Of a stretch of DNA of 64,000 nt, positions 1 to 7,713 are shown piece after piece. The notes below the pieces were generated by a model. That model was given only the letters and a program-made list of their open reading frames with translations. It was not told the origin of the DNA and ran no database searches. This DNA is from Ulvibacter sp. MAR_2010_11 (GTDB taxonomy: Bacteria > Bacteroidota > Bacteroidia > Flavobacteriales > Flavobacteriaceae). Positions within the stretch are counted from its first letter, which is position 1. Each line of letters opens with the position of its first letter. A program made the translations under genes and the position numbers. The stretch covers positions 367,501 to 431,500 of the forward strand of contig NZ_PHTY01000001.1 of the NCBI RefSeq assembly GCF_002813135.1, written 5' to 3'.

Positions 1-20
1 GCATTACCGGACTCTTTCAT
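1..20 (-). CDS. Start of a gene cut by the window edge, possibly an ABC transporter
   Basis: An ATG on the minus strand 30 nt after the truA stop opens a frame (MKESGNA...) that runs off the left edge of the window. In other flavobacterial genomes, as I recall, truA is followed by an ABC-transporter (MsbA-like) gene with a similar start. Only six codons are visible, so both the gene and its identity are inference from position. Confidence 0.35.
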
Positions 21-50
21 CTATTTACAACTGCAGGGACTACTTCTTTT

Positions 51-800
51 TTATGAATTAATTTTTATATGTTCCGGATAGGTAACCTCAGTAAGGTACA
101 ATCCATGAGCGGGAGCAGATGCTCCTGCTTTATTTCTGTCTTTACTTTCAATAATTTCGTGAAATTGTGAAAGTGAAATTTTTTCAAAGCCTACTTCTAA
201 CAGGGTTCCTACAACGGCACGAACCATATTTCGCAAGAACCGATCGGCCACAATGGTGAAAATCAATTGTGAATCTCTTTCAGTCCAAATTGCTTTTTGC
301 ACCTTACAATAATACGTTTTTACGTCGGTTTTAGAACGTGAAAAGCATTGAAAATCTTTATAGTTTAATAACGAATTTGCTGCCTCATTCATTATATCGA
401 CATTCGGTTTATGATGAATATAATAGGAGAATTCGTCGAGAAAAGGATCTTTTTTAAAACTAATTATGTACTCGTATGTACGGGAAACCGCATCAAAACG
501 TGCATGAGCCTCTTTTTTTACTTCAAAAATATGCTGTACCGAAATATCCTTCGGAAGAAACGAATTAAGCCTGTACATCAAGTCCGGAATATCTTCAATC
601 ACTTCCTCATCAAAATGCGCAAAGAGTTGTTTGGCATGTACTCCAGTATCGGTTCTTCCAGCTCCGGTGACCTTAATGTCTTTCCTAAGCAAGGTGGATA
701 GTGTTTGTTCAAGCACCTCCTGAACACTAACAGCATCGGGTTGAATTTGCCAGCCGTGATAATTTTTTCCGTTGTAGGCTATTTCAATAAAATATCGCAC
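51..800 (-). CDS. truA: tRNA pseudouridine(38-40) synthase TruA
   Basis: Cytoplasmic enzyme that isomerises uridines 38, 39 and 40 in the tRNA anticodon arm to pseudouridine. The 249-aa length is normal for TruA. The signature AGRTDTGVHA carries the catalytic aspartate at residue 51; the start MRYFIEIAYNGKNYHGWQ is the canonical N-terminus, so the ATG at 800 is well supported. The C-terminal half has the typical DRFLRNMVRAVVGTLLEVG stretch. The gene is divergent from the phosphodiesterase gene to its right and is followed after 30 nt by another minus-strand start, suggesting an operon running out of the window. A TAATTTTG box lies 18 nt upstream, overlapping a 7-bp-period repeat. Confidence 0.97.
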   Translation of the reverse strand: MRYFIEIAYNGKNYHGWQIQPDAVSVQEVLEQTLSTLLRKDIKVTGAGRTDTGVHAKQLFAHFDEEVIEDIPDLMYRLNSFLPKDISVQHIFEVKKEAHARFDAVSRTYEYIISFKKDPFLDEFSYYIHHKPNVDIMNEAANSLLNYKDFQCFSRSKTDVKTYYCKVQKAIWTERDSQLIFTIVADRFLRNMVRAVVGTLLEVGFEKISLSQFHEIIESKDRNKAGASAPAHGLYLTEVTYPEHIKINS

Positions 801-818
801 ACTTTGGTTTTAAAAACA

Positions 819-826
819 CAAAATTA
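819..826 (-). promoter_or_regulatory. Candidate -7 box (TAATTTTG) of truA
   Basis: On the minus strand this octamer matches the Bacteroidota -7 consensus TAnnTTTG exactly and ends 18 nt before the truA ATG. No convincing -33 TTG is seen. The first bases of the box come from the adjacent heptamer repeat. Confidence 0.5.
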
Positions 827-857
827 CGATTTACGATTTACGATTCAGGGTTCAGCC
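823..857. repeat. Five-unit heptanucleotide array (TTTACGA/TTCAGGG type)
   Basis: Five consecutive 7-bp units: ATTACGA, TTTACGA, TTTACGA, TTCAGGG, TTCAGCC. The array lies between the divergent starts of truA and the phosphodiesterase gene, directly against the truA -7 box. It has the same 7-bp period as the other arrays of the window but a different unit, and it is the only one at the 5' side of a gene. Confidence 0.75.
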
Positions 858-917
858 TCATAAATTATTCTTTAAAAAACGGGTGCCGGCTTTAAAAAAG
901 AAACGCCAAAGAACAAT

Positions 918-925
918 TACATTTG
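918..925 (+). promoter_or_regulatory. Candidate -7 box (TACATTTG) of the phosphodiesterase gene
   Basis: Exact match to TAnnTTTG, 21 nt before the GTG start at 947. A -33 TTG is not evident. Confidence 0.5.
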
Positions 926-946
926 TAATAACAAAAATTTAAAAAA

Positions 947-1438
947 GTGACAAAAATTCTTCTCCTAAGCGATACCCACAGTTATATAGATGAAAAAATT
1001 CTGCAGTATGTTGGGCAGGCCGATGAGGTTTGGCATGCAGGAGATATTGGTGATCTTGCCGTGACCGACAACATTAAGAAGCTAAAACCCTTACGTGCCG
1101 TTTACGGCAATATAGACGATGCCAAGGCACGAAATGAATTTCCCTTGCACAATCGGTTTTTTTGTGAAGGAGTTGATGTTTGGATTACACATATTGGGGG
1201 TTATCCGGGAAAATACAGTCCGAAGATACGGGAAACACTTTATGCCAATCCGCCGCGCCTCTTTATCACCGGGCATTCGCACATCCTTAAGGTTATGAAT
1301 GACAAAAAAACCGGGCTACTACACATGAATCCCGGCGCGGTTGGAAAACACGGATTTCAACAGGTACGCACCATGCTACGATTTGAGATTGATGGTGAGA
1401 AAATTCAGAATCTGGAGGTGATTGAGTTTAAGAAATAA
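947..1438 (+). CDS. YfcE/MJ0936-type metallophosphoesterase
   Basis: Small (163 aa) cytoplasmic calcineurin-like phosphoesterase of the YfcE/MJ0936 family; members hydrolyse phosphodiesters with a di-metal centre, but the physiological substrate is generally unknown. Visible metal-binding motifs, in order: SDTHS (D9, H11), GD (D33), GNID (N55), H82, and GHSH (H110, H112). The start is GTG, chosen because the catalytic SDTH motif begins only seven residues later and no ATG lies upstream in frame. It is divergent from truA and monocistronic; the next gene on the same strand is rho. A long TGAGTAG array begins 42 nt after its stop codon. Confidence 0.93.
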   Translation: MTKILLLSDTHSYIDEKILQYVGQADEVWHAGDIGDLAVTDNIKKLKPLRAVYGNIDDAKARNEFPLHNRFFCEGVDVWITHIGGYPGKYSPKIRETLYANPPRLFITGHSHILKVMNDKKTGLLHMNPGAVGKHGFQQVRTMLRFEIDGEKIQNLEVIEFKK

Positions 1439-1480
1439 ACTCTATTCACTGTTCATGACTAAAAATTAAATATAAAGTGG

Positions 1481-1640
1481 TGAGCGGTGAGTAGTGAGTA
1501 GTGAGTAGTGAGTAGTGAGTAGTGAGTAGTGAGTAGTGAGTAGTGAGTAGTGAGTAGTGAGTAGTGAGTAGTGAGTAGTGAGTAGTGAGTAGTGAGTAGT
1601 GAGTAGTGAGTAGTGAGTAGTGAGTAGTGAGTAGTGAGTA
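1481..1640 (+). repeat. TGAGTAG heptanucleotide tandem array, about 23 units
   Basis: One TGAGCGG unit is followed by about 22 perfect TGAGTAG units without interruption (160 bp). It lies 42 nt downstream of the phosphodiesterase stop codon and is written TGAG on the same strand as that gene. Because 7 is not a multiple of 3, TGA and TAG recur in all three plus-strand frames, while the complementary strand stays open. It is the first part of a 403-bp stretch without a gene (1439-1841), which also holds two other 7-bp arrays and a minus-strand terminator. The perfect copies suggest recent expansion. Confidence 0.97.
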
Positions 1641-1650
1641 AAACTAAATT

Positions 1651-1685
1651 ATTCTTTATTCTTTATTCTTTATTCTTTATTCTTT
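1651..1685. repeat. ATTCTTT heptanucleotide array, five units
   Basis: Five perfect ATTCTTT copies, starting 10 nt after the TGAGTAG array. Same 7-bp period, unrelated unit. Beyond it (1686-1737) the sequence is degenerate, with pieces such as TTCGCTA/TTTCGCTA repeated about every 7-8 bp. Confidence 0.92.
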
Positions 1686-1737
1686 TCTAACTTTTCTTCA
1701 ACAATTTGTCAATTCGCTATTTCGCTAATCCATTTTA

Positions 1738-1765
1738 CCTTTCACCTTTCACCCTTCACCCTTCA
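1738..1765 (-). repeat. CCTTTCA/CCCTTCA heptanucleotide array, four units
   Basis: CCTTTCA twice, then CCCTTCA twice. On the minus strand this reads TGAAGGG/TGAAAGG and starts just beyond the terminator of the minus-strand DUF4293 gene. The same TGAAGGG-type unit occurs in the array beyond valS. Confidence 0.9.
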
Positions 1766-1770
1766 CTATC

Positions 1771-1812
1771 AAAAAAAACGAAAAAACCCCCAAAGATGGC
1801 ATTCTTTGAGGG
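1771..1812 (-). terminator. Intrinsic terminator of the DUF4293 gene
   Basis: CCCCCAAAGA (1787-1796) and TCTTTGAGGG (1803-1812) form a 10-bp stem with one mismatch and a 6-nt loop; on the minus strand it is followed by a T-rich run (1771-1786). Confidence 0.85.
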
Positions 1813-1841
1813 CTTCGCACTAAAATATACTAAGATGTAGT

Positions 1842-2252
1842 TTAACGTAACCTGTCAACAGATTTTACGAGATCCTCGTCCCTTTTAATGGCCTTATTGG
1901 CCAGCACTAAAAAAACGATAGAAATGACGGGAAAAAGCACCCCAATACCCTTCTCTGAGACCAAAGTCTCTCCGGATACATTTAGCGACTTGTACACGAA
2001 AACTCCCAGTAATACAAAGATTAATATGATCGACAAACGGTTTAATACAAATTGTAATTGCCGCTTTTTATAACTTAAAATTGAAATAATAATAAGACCC
2101 ATAGCCCCAAAAATAAGTAAGAATGCCAAAGGGTCACTAGGCAGAAGCACCGCAACACCTGAAGCATCACGCAGGGTAGGAAACCACAAATACAACCCTC
2201 CCATTAGGAGAATCGATAGGATTAAATACACTGTTTGAATACGCTGTAGCAT
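1842..2252 (-). CDS. DUF4293 family four-helix membrane protein
   Basis: 136-aa inner-membrane protein of unknown function. Four hydrophobic segments are visible (about residues 6-24, 41-60, 70-90 and 104-118), followed by a charged tail. The start MLQRIQTVYL is typical of DUF4293, a Bacteroidota-specific family that, as I recall, is frequently encoded back to back with rho, as here. It is divergent from rho across 198 nt. A TATTTTTG box lies 22 nt upstream and an intrinsic terminator directly downstream, so it is probably monocistronic. No catalytic motif is visible. Confidence 0.85.
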   Translation of the reverse strand: MLQRIQTVYLILSILLMGGLYLWFPTLRDASGVAVLLPSDPLAFLLIFGAMGLIIISILSYKKRQLQFVLNRLSIILIFVLLGVFVYKSLNVSGETLVSEKGIGVLFPVISIVFLVLANKAIKRDEDLVKSVDRLR

Positions 2253-2274
2253 GAAAGTAGCTTCTTATTGGATG

Positions 2275-2282
2275 CAAAAATA
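2275..2282 (-). promoter_or_regulatory. Candidate -7 box (TATTTTTG) of the DUF4293 gene
   Basis: Minus-strand exact match to TAnnTTTG, 22 nt before the ATG at 2252. Confidence 0.5.
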
Positions 2283-2328
2283 GCGTTTCTTTTTAAAAAA
2301 ATTAAATGCAAAATTTAATTTATTGTTG

Positions 2329-2371
2329 TATACTTGCAGTATCAATTCGTAACCACTTCAACAACGGTTAC
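2329..2371 (+). promoter_or_regulatory. rho upstream region: near-consensus -7 box and a dyad
   Basis: TATACTTG (2329-2336) differs from TAnnTTTG at one base. Just downstream, GTAACC (2349-2354) and GGTTAC (2366-2371) are perfect inverted arms separated by 11 nt, in what would be a roughly 110-nt rho leader. Rho genes are often autoregulated, so the dyad may matter, but this is inference. Confidence 0.35.
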
Positions 2372-2450
2372 TTAGTCTTCGATAAAATTTTCAACTAATT
2401 ACCTACCCAGAAAATTATCTAGTATCAATTTAAACTTATACATTTTTTAA

Positions 2451-4133
2451 ATGTTTGAAATTTCAGAATTAAAAACAAAACTATTACCTGAACTTCAGGA
2501 AATAGCCAATGCTTTAGGTGTTCCAAAATACAAAAGCTTAAAAAAATTAGACCTTGTCTATCAAATCCTCGATTATCAAGCTGCCAATCCAAAAGCGATC
2601 AAAGCAGTAATTCCTGAAGCTCCTGCAGCCAAAGTAAATGCCGAGAAAACAACTTCAGAGAAAACTACTTCAGAGAGATCAACTCCCGAAAAAGTGACAT
2701 CTGAACAACCTGTGAAGACAGAAAAGGACGATAAAAAACCGCAACAACGAGACAACCGACAACGACCTCCGCGTACCGACAATCGAAATCAGAAAAACAC
2801 ACCCCGACCTCAGGAAGCGAAAAAGCCAAAAGAAGATGACAAAAAATCGTCGTCCGACAAAGAAGGGAATGTAGCTGAAAGTAAGCCGAAACATCAAAAA
2901 GATCACAACCGACAGAAAGACGGCAATAAACATAGTACTCCGCACAACAGTCCGAAAGAAAACCGAAATAACGGCAACAAGGACAATAGAAACCGATACA
3001 AAGAACCCGATTTTGAGTTCGACAGTATTATTGAAAGTGAAGGTGTATTAGACATTATGCAGGATGGCTACGGTTTCTTGCGCTCCAGTGACTACAATTA
3101 CCTTTCATCTCCCGATGATATTTACGTGTCGCAATCGCAGATACGACTCTTCGGACTTAAAACCGGAGATACAGTATTGGGAGAAGTAAGACCTCCAAAG
3201 GAAGGTGAAAAGTATTTTCCACTTATTAAAGTGAACAAAATAAACGGTTTAAATCCGAACGTGGTGAGAGACCGTGTTTCTTTTGAACATTTAACACCTT
3301 TATTTCCAACCGAAAAATTTAATATAGCCGGAAAGCAAAGCACTATATCCACCCGAATCATCGATTTGTTCGCTCCAATTGGAAAAGGACAACGAGGTAT
3401 GATTGTGTCTCAGCCTAAAACCGGTAAAACGATGCTTTTAAAAGACATCGCAAACGCAATAGCCGCTAACCACCCGGAAGTATATCAAATTATTCTTTTA
3501 ATTGATGAACGCCCGGAAGAAGTTACCGACATGCAACGAAACGTAAGTGGTGAAGTTGTTGCTTCTACTTTCGACAAGGAAGCTACCGAACATGTTCGTG
3601 TTGCGAACCTGGTTATCGATAAGGCAAAGCGATTGGTAGAATGTGGTCACGATGTAGTGATTCTTTTAGATTCAATTACACGTTTGGCCCGCGCCTACAA
3701 CACCGTACAACCCGCAAGTGGAAAAATATTAAGTGGAGGGGTGGATGCCAACGCATTGCACAAACCTAAGCGTTTCTTTGGTGCTGCCCGTAACATTGAA
3801 AATGGAGGATCCTTAAGTATCATTGCTACGGCACTTACTGAAACCGGATCGAAAATGGACGAGGTTATTTTTGAAGAATTTAAAGGAACCGGTAACATGG
3901 AGCTTCAGTTGGATAGAAAGATCTCTAACCGCAGAATTTTCCCTGCCATCGACCTTACCTCTTCAAGTACACGTAGAGACGATTTACTGCTTGATGAAGC
4001 CACTATACAAAGAATGTGGGTAATGCGTAAGTATCTGGCCGATATGAATCCTGTGGAAGCCATGGAGTTTATAAACGACCGTGTAAAACAAACCCGAAAC
4101 AACGAAGAGTTTTTAATCTCAATGAATGGATAA
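2451..4133 (+). CDS. rho: Transcription termination factor Rho
   Basis: Hexameric RNA-dependent ATPase/helicase that ends transcription. Domains in order: Rho N-terminal helical domain (about 1-45); a long hydrophilic low-complexity insertion rich in K, E, N, Q, R, D and P (about 46-187); the RNA-binding cold-shock-like domain (about 195-265, [14 protein letters not shown]); and the RecA-like ATPase with Walker A QPKTGKT (321-327) and Walker [16 protein letters not shown]. At 560 aa it is about 140 residues longer than E. coli Rho, nearly all in the insertion; such insertions are known in Bacteroidota and some actinobacterial Rho proteins. A terminator follows at 4231-4260. Confidence 0.97.
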   Translation: MFEISELKTKLLPELQEIANALGVPKYKSLKKLDLVYQILDYQAANPKAIKAVIPEAPAAKVNAEKTTSEKTTSERSTPEKVTSEQPVKTEKDDKKPQQRDNRQRPPRTDNRNQKNTPRPQEAKKPKEDDKKSSSDKEGNVAESKPKHQKDHNRQKDGNKHSTPHNSPKENRNNGNKDNRNRYKEPDFEFDSIIESEGVLDIMQDGYGFLRSSDYNYLSSPDDIYVSQSQIRLFGLKTGDTVLGEVRPPKEGEKYFPLIKVNKINGLNPNVVRDRVSFEHLTPLFPTEKFNIAGKQSTISTRIIDLFAPIGKGQRGMIVSQPKTGKTMLLKDIANAIAANHPEVYQIILLIDERPEEVTDMQRNVSGEVVASTFDKEATEHVRVANLVIDKAKRLVECGHDVVILLDSITRLARAYNTVQPASGKILSGGVDANALHKPKRFFGAARNIENGGSLSIIATALTETGSKMDEVIFEEFKGTGNMELQLDRKISNRRIFPAIDLTSSSTRRDDLLLDEATIQRMWVMRKYLADMNPVEAMEFINDRVKQTRNNEEFLISMNG

Positions 4134-4149
4134 AAGCCCTTCTGTAAAA

Positions 4150-4233
4150 TTTGTCATCCTGAATTTAATTCAGAATCCTTTAAAACTGAGGAAAACATTT
4201 TTTAGAAACTGAATCAAGTTCAATTTGACAAAA
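4150..4233. repeat. REP-like imperfect inverted repeat downstream of rho
   Basis: The left arm begins TTTGTCATCCTGAATTTAA (4150 on) and the right arm, read in reverse complement from 4233, begins TTTGTCAAATTGAACTTGA. The two ~28-bp arms are similar and inverted around about 25 nt. GTCATCCTGAA-type elements are dispersed in many flavobacterial genomes (from memory). It sits in the 3' region of the rho transcript, just before the terminator. Confidence 0.6.
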
Positions 4234-4260
4234 GCAGATTCTTAAGAGTCTGCTTTTTTT
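4231..4260 (+). terminator. Intrinsic terminator after rho
   Basis: AAAGCAGA / TCTGCTTT arms, with TCTTAAGA as a further inner dyad, are followed by a run of T (4254-4260). Confidence 0.85.
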
Positions 4261-4300
4261 ATGTGCTATTTCTAAAGAATAGGACGCTATGATAAAAACA

Positions 4301-4330
4301 AAAAAGCCTCGCAAATTGCGAGGCTTTTTT
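4301..4330 (-). terminator. Intrinsic terminator of the T9SS protein gene, symmetric
   Basis: GCCTCGCAA (4306-4314) and TTGCGAGGC (4316-4324) form a perfect stem flanked by A5 on the left and T-runs on the right, so it can act in both directions. It ends about 30 nt from the stop of the minus-strand gene. Confidence 0.9.
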
Positions 4331-4353
4331 TATTGTTATTTTGTTCGACAGAA

Positions 4354-5226
4354 TTACTGCTTCACAATTTTTTGTGTAAGGTCACCGGCAGAAGATTTAA
4401 TGTTCAACATGTAAACTCCACGAGCAAGACTTGAAGTATTCATAGTACCGTTTACCAATTGAACACCTGTATTTTTACCTAATATATCATAAAGCACCGC
4501 TTGTTGAATTTCAACAGTTGCAGGTACTTGGATAGTAAGAGTATTTGAAACAGGGTTAGGATAAATTACAGCAACTTCAGCCAAAGTTTCACCAACGCCT
4601 AAAGTTGGAGAACAATCACCGTTTAATTCGTAAACATAGTCTGTAGTTCCAATTGTCCATACTTGAGCAGTATTATCATTTTTAAAAGCACCCGGAAGAC
4701 CTGTAGCACTTGCAGAAGTAGACTCCCAAGCAACAGCATCACAAATAATTTCCATCCAATATTTAGTACCTGCCGGACCACCTTCCAATGCGAAAGGAGT
4801 ATCTAACAATACAGTATACTGGTGAAAATCGAATCCAAAGTTATTACCGGTAATAACGTCATCGGTAACAGTAAAATCAACTACAGTTTCTATTACTGTA
4901 TCCGGTAAACCCGCTAAATCTGTATAAAAAACAAATTGCATGGTGGTTTGCTCATCTGCAAATGTTGGAATAATTTCTTCAATCGAAAAAGTCATATCCG
5001 CAGGCACATCAATGTCAATCGCCAAAGCTTGGTTAGTGGCTCCGCCAAAAAATAGACCATTTTCCAAAGCATTTGAAGCTACGTTTTGATTACATGGAGC
5101 TCTTTCAATTGTTTGTGTTGAAACGATTACAGGGTCTGATTCCCCATAAATTTCTGTCATAGTAGTCTGGGAAAAACCAAACCCGGACACTAGTATACAA
5201 GAAACTAATAATGTAATTTTTTTCAT
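4354..5226 (-). CDS. Secreted protein with T9SS type A C-terminal sorting domain
   Basis: 290-aa exported protein of unknown function. A Sec signal peptide (MKKITLLVSCILVSGFGFSQ) is followed by about 190 residues with no family I recognise; two Cys residues in the mature part and many beta-prone segments suggest a carbohydrate- or protein-binding beta sandwich. The last ~75 residues start with VIYPNPVSNTLTI and end GVYMLNIKS...KIVKQ, the type A T9SS sorting domain that directs export across the outer membrane and attachment to the surface. Monocistronic, with its own terminator. The T9SS assignment is strong; the passenger function is unknown. Confidence 0.88.
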   Translation of the reverse strand: MKKITLLVSCILVSGFGFSQTTMTEIYGESDPVIVSTQTIERAPCNQNVASNALENGLFFGGATNQALAIDIDVPADMTFSIEEIIPTFADEQTTMQFVFYTDLAGLPDTVIETVVDFTVTDDVITGNNFGFDFHQYTVLLDTPFALEGGPAGTKYWMEIICDAVAWESTSASATGLPGAFKNDNTAQVWTIGTTDYVYELNGDCSPTLGVGETLAEVAVIYPNPVSNTLTIQVPATVEIQQAVLYDILGKNTGVQLVNGTMNTSSLARGVYMLNIKSSAGDLTQKIVKQ

Positions 5227-5345
5227 AATTTGTATTTTTAAAGTTTAATATTGTCTAACAAATATATGAAAGCGAACTTTAAAACAATCTTTTTTGTGTT
5301 AAATCTTTCGCCTTTTAATACTCTTTTACCCTATATATCCTGTAT

Positions 5346-7115
5346 ATGTTGCATACAATTACCTTTAGGAATGTGAAACAAATAGTTTTATTAATTTTTA
5401 TTTCCTTTACTGTTTCCTGTAGTAAAAATGTAAAGTCGGAAGAATTTGACACCACCACGGTTTTTGAAAAATCCAATGGCACCGAAACCGCTACCTATGA
5501 AGAAATAGTCACTTACTACACAAATCTTGCTGAGAAATACAATTCTGTTGCCATGTATACCATGGACAAAACAGACAGTGGTGAACCCTTGCATTTAGTA
5601 ACTTTCAATCCAGAAAGAACCTTCGAGTCGGAATTTGCAGAGTCTAAAAAAAATATACTCCTTATCAATAATGGAATTCATCCCGGGGAAAGTGATGGTA
5701 TTGATGCTTCCATGATGCTGCTTCGGGATTTGGCCGAAGGAAAAATACCGGCACCAAAAAACACAATCATCGCTGTAATTCCTATTTATAATATTGGAGG
5801 CGCATTGCAACGAAACAGTACAACACGCACAAATCAAAATGGACCTGTTGCTTATGGATTTAGAGGCAATGCCAGAAATTACGACCTCAACAGAGACTTT
5901 ATTAAAACCGATACAAAAAATGCAAAAGCCTTTACCGATTTGTTCAGAACCGTGAATCCCGACCTGTTTATAGACAATCATGTAAGCAACGGAGCCGATT
6001 ACCAGTATACGCTCACACATCTTTTTACGCAACACAACAAATTAGGTGGGGATTTGGGAAATTACCTGCATACTTCCTTGATGCCAAAACTGGAAGATTC
6101 CCTTCAGCAAAAGAAATGGGACATTACACCCTATGTTAACGTTTTTAACCGAACTCCGGAAAGCGGTTTTTCCCAATTTTTGGATGGCCCCAGATATTCT
6201 ACAGGCTATGCCGCATTATACAATACCCTTGGGATGATGGTGGAAACACACATGCTTAAGCCCTATAAACAACGTGTAGAGGGCACTTACGAACTTATGA
6301 AAAGCTTTATTGAAATTACCGATGCTGATGCTGAAGTGATCAAAGAGCTTCGGAAAAATGAGCTCACGCATTACAAACCCGGAACCGAATATCCGCTAAG
6401 CTGGAAGATAGATAGCACACAAAGCTCAGTGATTTCTTTTAAAGGATATGAAGGGGAAATGATACCCAGTTCTATTACGGGAGCCAATCGCCTAAAATAC
6501 GATCGAAACAAACCTTTTACCAAAGACGTAAATTATAGTAATTACTTTACACCTTCCGCTTCGGTGACCATTCCTGAAAAATATATAATTCCGAAGGGCT
6601 ATTGGCATGTAGTTGAACGATTAAAACTGAATAGAATTCGTTTTGAAACAATCCGGAAGGATACAACGATCACTGCACAGGTTTATCGAATTAAAGATTT
6701 CGAAACGGTGTCTTCCCCTTACGAAGGGCATTATTTACACTACAATACCGAAGTTACCACCACGACTGAAGAAGTTGTTGTAAAAAAAGGAGACATTGTT
6801 GTAAATACTCAACAAGACGGAGTTCGGTATTTGTTGGAAACGCTCGAACCTTCGGCACCCGACTCCTTCTTTAACTGGAATTTTTTCGATACTATTTTAC
6901 AACAAAAGGAGGGTTTTTCTCCCTATGTGTGGGAAGATATGGCCGAAACGTTCTTAATTGAAAATCCGACGATAAAGGCACAATTAGAAACAAAAATAGC
7001 GACAGAACCCGATTTTGCGGCAAATTGGTATGCACAATTAGACTGGATACACAAACAATCGCCGTATTACGAAACATCACATCTGCGATATCCTATCATT
7101 AGGGTGGGTGGTTAG
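5346..7115 (+). CDS. M14-family zinc carboxypeptidase, lipoprotein
   Basis: 589-aa cell-envelope peptidase. The N-terminus has a signal peptide ending in a lipobox (TVSC, Cys25), so it should be lipid-anchored. The M14 fold (about residues 50-320) shows the zinc ligands HPGE (H112, E115) and H212 (IDNHVSNGADYQ), the substrate-binding ARNYDLNRD stretch (176-184), and a likely catalytic Glu in GMMVETHML. The C-terminal ~250 residues are a less conserved accessory region. Family members release C-terminal residues from peptides; substrates here are unknown. Its last 39 nt overlap the convergent NUDIX gene. Confidence 0.88.
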   Translation: MLHTITFRNVKQIVLLIFISFTVSCSKNVKSEEFDTTTVFEKSNGTETATYEEIVTYYTNLAEKYNSVAMYTMDKTDSGEPLHLVTFNPERTFESEFAESKKNILLINNGIHPGESDGIDASMMLLRDLAEGKIPAPKNTIIAVIPIYNIGGALQRNSTTRTNQNGPVAYGFRGNARNYDLNRDFIKTDTKNAKAFTDLFRTVNPDLFIDNHVSNGADYQYTLTHLFTQHNKLGGDLGNYLHTSLMPKLEDSLQQKKWDITPYVNVFNRTPESGFSQFLDGPRYSTGYAALYNTLGMMVETHMLKPYKQRVEGTYELMKSFIEITDADAEVIKELRKNELTHYKPGTEYPLSWKIDSTQSSVISFKGYEGEMIPSSITGANRLKYDRNKPFTKDVNYSNYFTPSASVTIPEKYIIPKGYWHVVERLKLNRIRFETIRKDTTITAQVYRIKDFETVSSPYEGHYLHYNTEVTTTTEEVVVKKGDIVVNTQQDGVRYLLETLEPSAPDSFFNWNFFDTILQQKEGFSPYVWEDMAETFLIENPTIKAQLETKIATEPDFAANWYAQLDWIHKQSPYYETSHLRYPIIRVGG

Positions 7116-7706
7116 ATATTCCTTCGGGAAAAGCAACTTTATGTTTTCATAAGAATCCTGCAGCGCTTTTTGTGTTTTTTCAAAATCTTTCCAACGGACT
7201 TTTTTAATGCCTTCAGAGGGCTCCGGAATTAATGGTCCGTCGTAGTTAGAATGCATCTCATACCAATACGTAACTTTCAGCTTAAACTTTTCATTCCGCT
7301 TAAAGACATGGTAGGTTTTGGTAATAAACCGTTTAATAGTTAGATCCTTCACTCCGGTTTCTTCGATGGTTTCACGTAGGGCCGCTTCCTCGTAGGTTTC
7401 ACCTTTTTCAACCTTCCCTTTAGGCAAATCCCACTTTTTGTTTCGGCGTATAAAGAGTATTTCCCGTTTATCGTTAAAAACCATTCCGCCACCGGCTTCT
7501 ACAACCGGGAGCTTTTTGCGAAGAAATTGTTCCAGCTTTTCGGGGTTTTTGTGATACAAATTCACATACACCAACTCCCCATTGTTAATCTTATTGATCA
7601 ACTTTTTGAACTTGGCAAGTTTTAATGGGATGGCCGTGTACTGTTTCCCTATTTTTTTCTCTGTCGACAGGATTATAGGAATATCATTGACAAAAACTTT
7701 ATACAT
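7077..7706 (-). CDS. NUDIX hydrolase
   Basis: About 209-aa protein with a C-terminal NUDIX domain. The NUDIX box GKVEKGETYEEAALRETIEE, continuing TGV, fits GX5EX7REUXEEXGU completely; DLPKGK precedes it. The N-terminal ~65 residues (MYKVFVNDIPIIL...) are typical of a flavobacterial family found next to pyrE. Such enzymes hydrolyse nucleoside-diphosphate-linked compounds; the substrate cannot be told from sequence. The ATG at 7706 is preferred over an in-frame TTG at 7727, which lies inside pyrE. The start is only 7 nt from the divergent pyrE start, and its 3' end overlaps the M14 gene by 39 nt. Confidence 0.92.
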   Translation of the reverse strand: MYKVFVNDIPIILSTEKKIGKQYTAIPLKLAKFKKLINKINNGELVYVNLYHKNPEKLEQFLRKKLPVVEAGGGMVFNDKREILFIRRNKKWDLPKGKVEKGETYEEAALRETIEETGVKDLTIKRFITKTYHVFKRNEKFKLKVTYWYEMHSNYDGPLIPEPSEGIKKVRWKDFEKTQKALQDSYENIKLLFPKEYLTTHPNDRISQM

Positions 7707-7709
7707 TTG
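7702..7709 (+). promoter_or_regulatory. Candidate -7 box (TACATTTG) of pyrE, four bases before the ATG
   Basis: Exact TAnnTTTG match overlapping the NUDIX start codon. With initiation usually a few bases beyond this box, the pyrE transcript would have almost no leader. Confidence 0.5.
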
Positions 7710-7713
7710 CACT

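Noticed and set aside
1481-1640. CRISPR array
   Set aside because: The 7-bp units are contiguous with no spacers, and no cas genes are present.
2576-2945. Minus-strand open frames within rho
   Set aside because: Antisense to the low-complexity rho insertion; biased composition keeps stops away. No family resemblance.
7582-7713. Longer pyrE reading frame
   Set aside because: The added residues overlap the divergent NUDIX gene and match no PyrE; the ATG at 7714 gives the conserved N-terminus.
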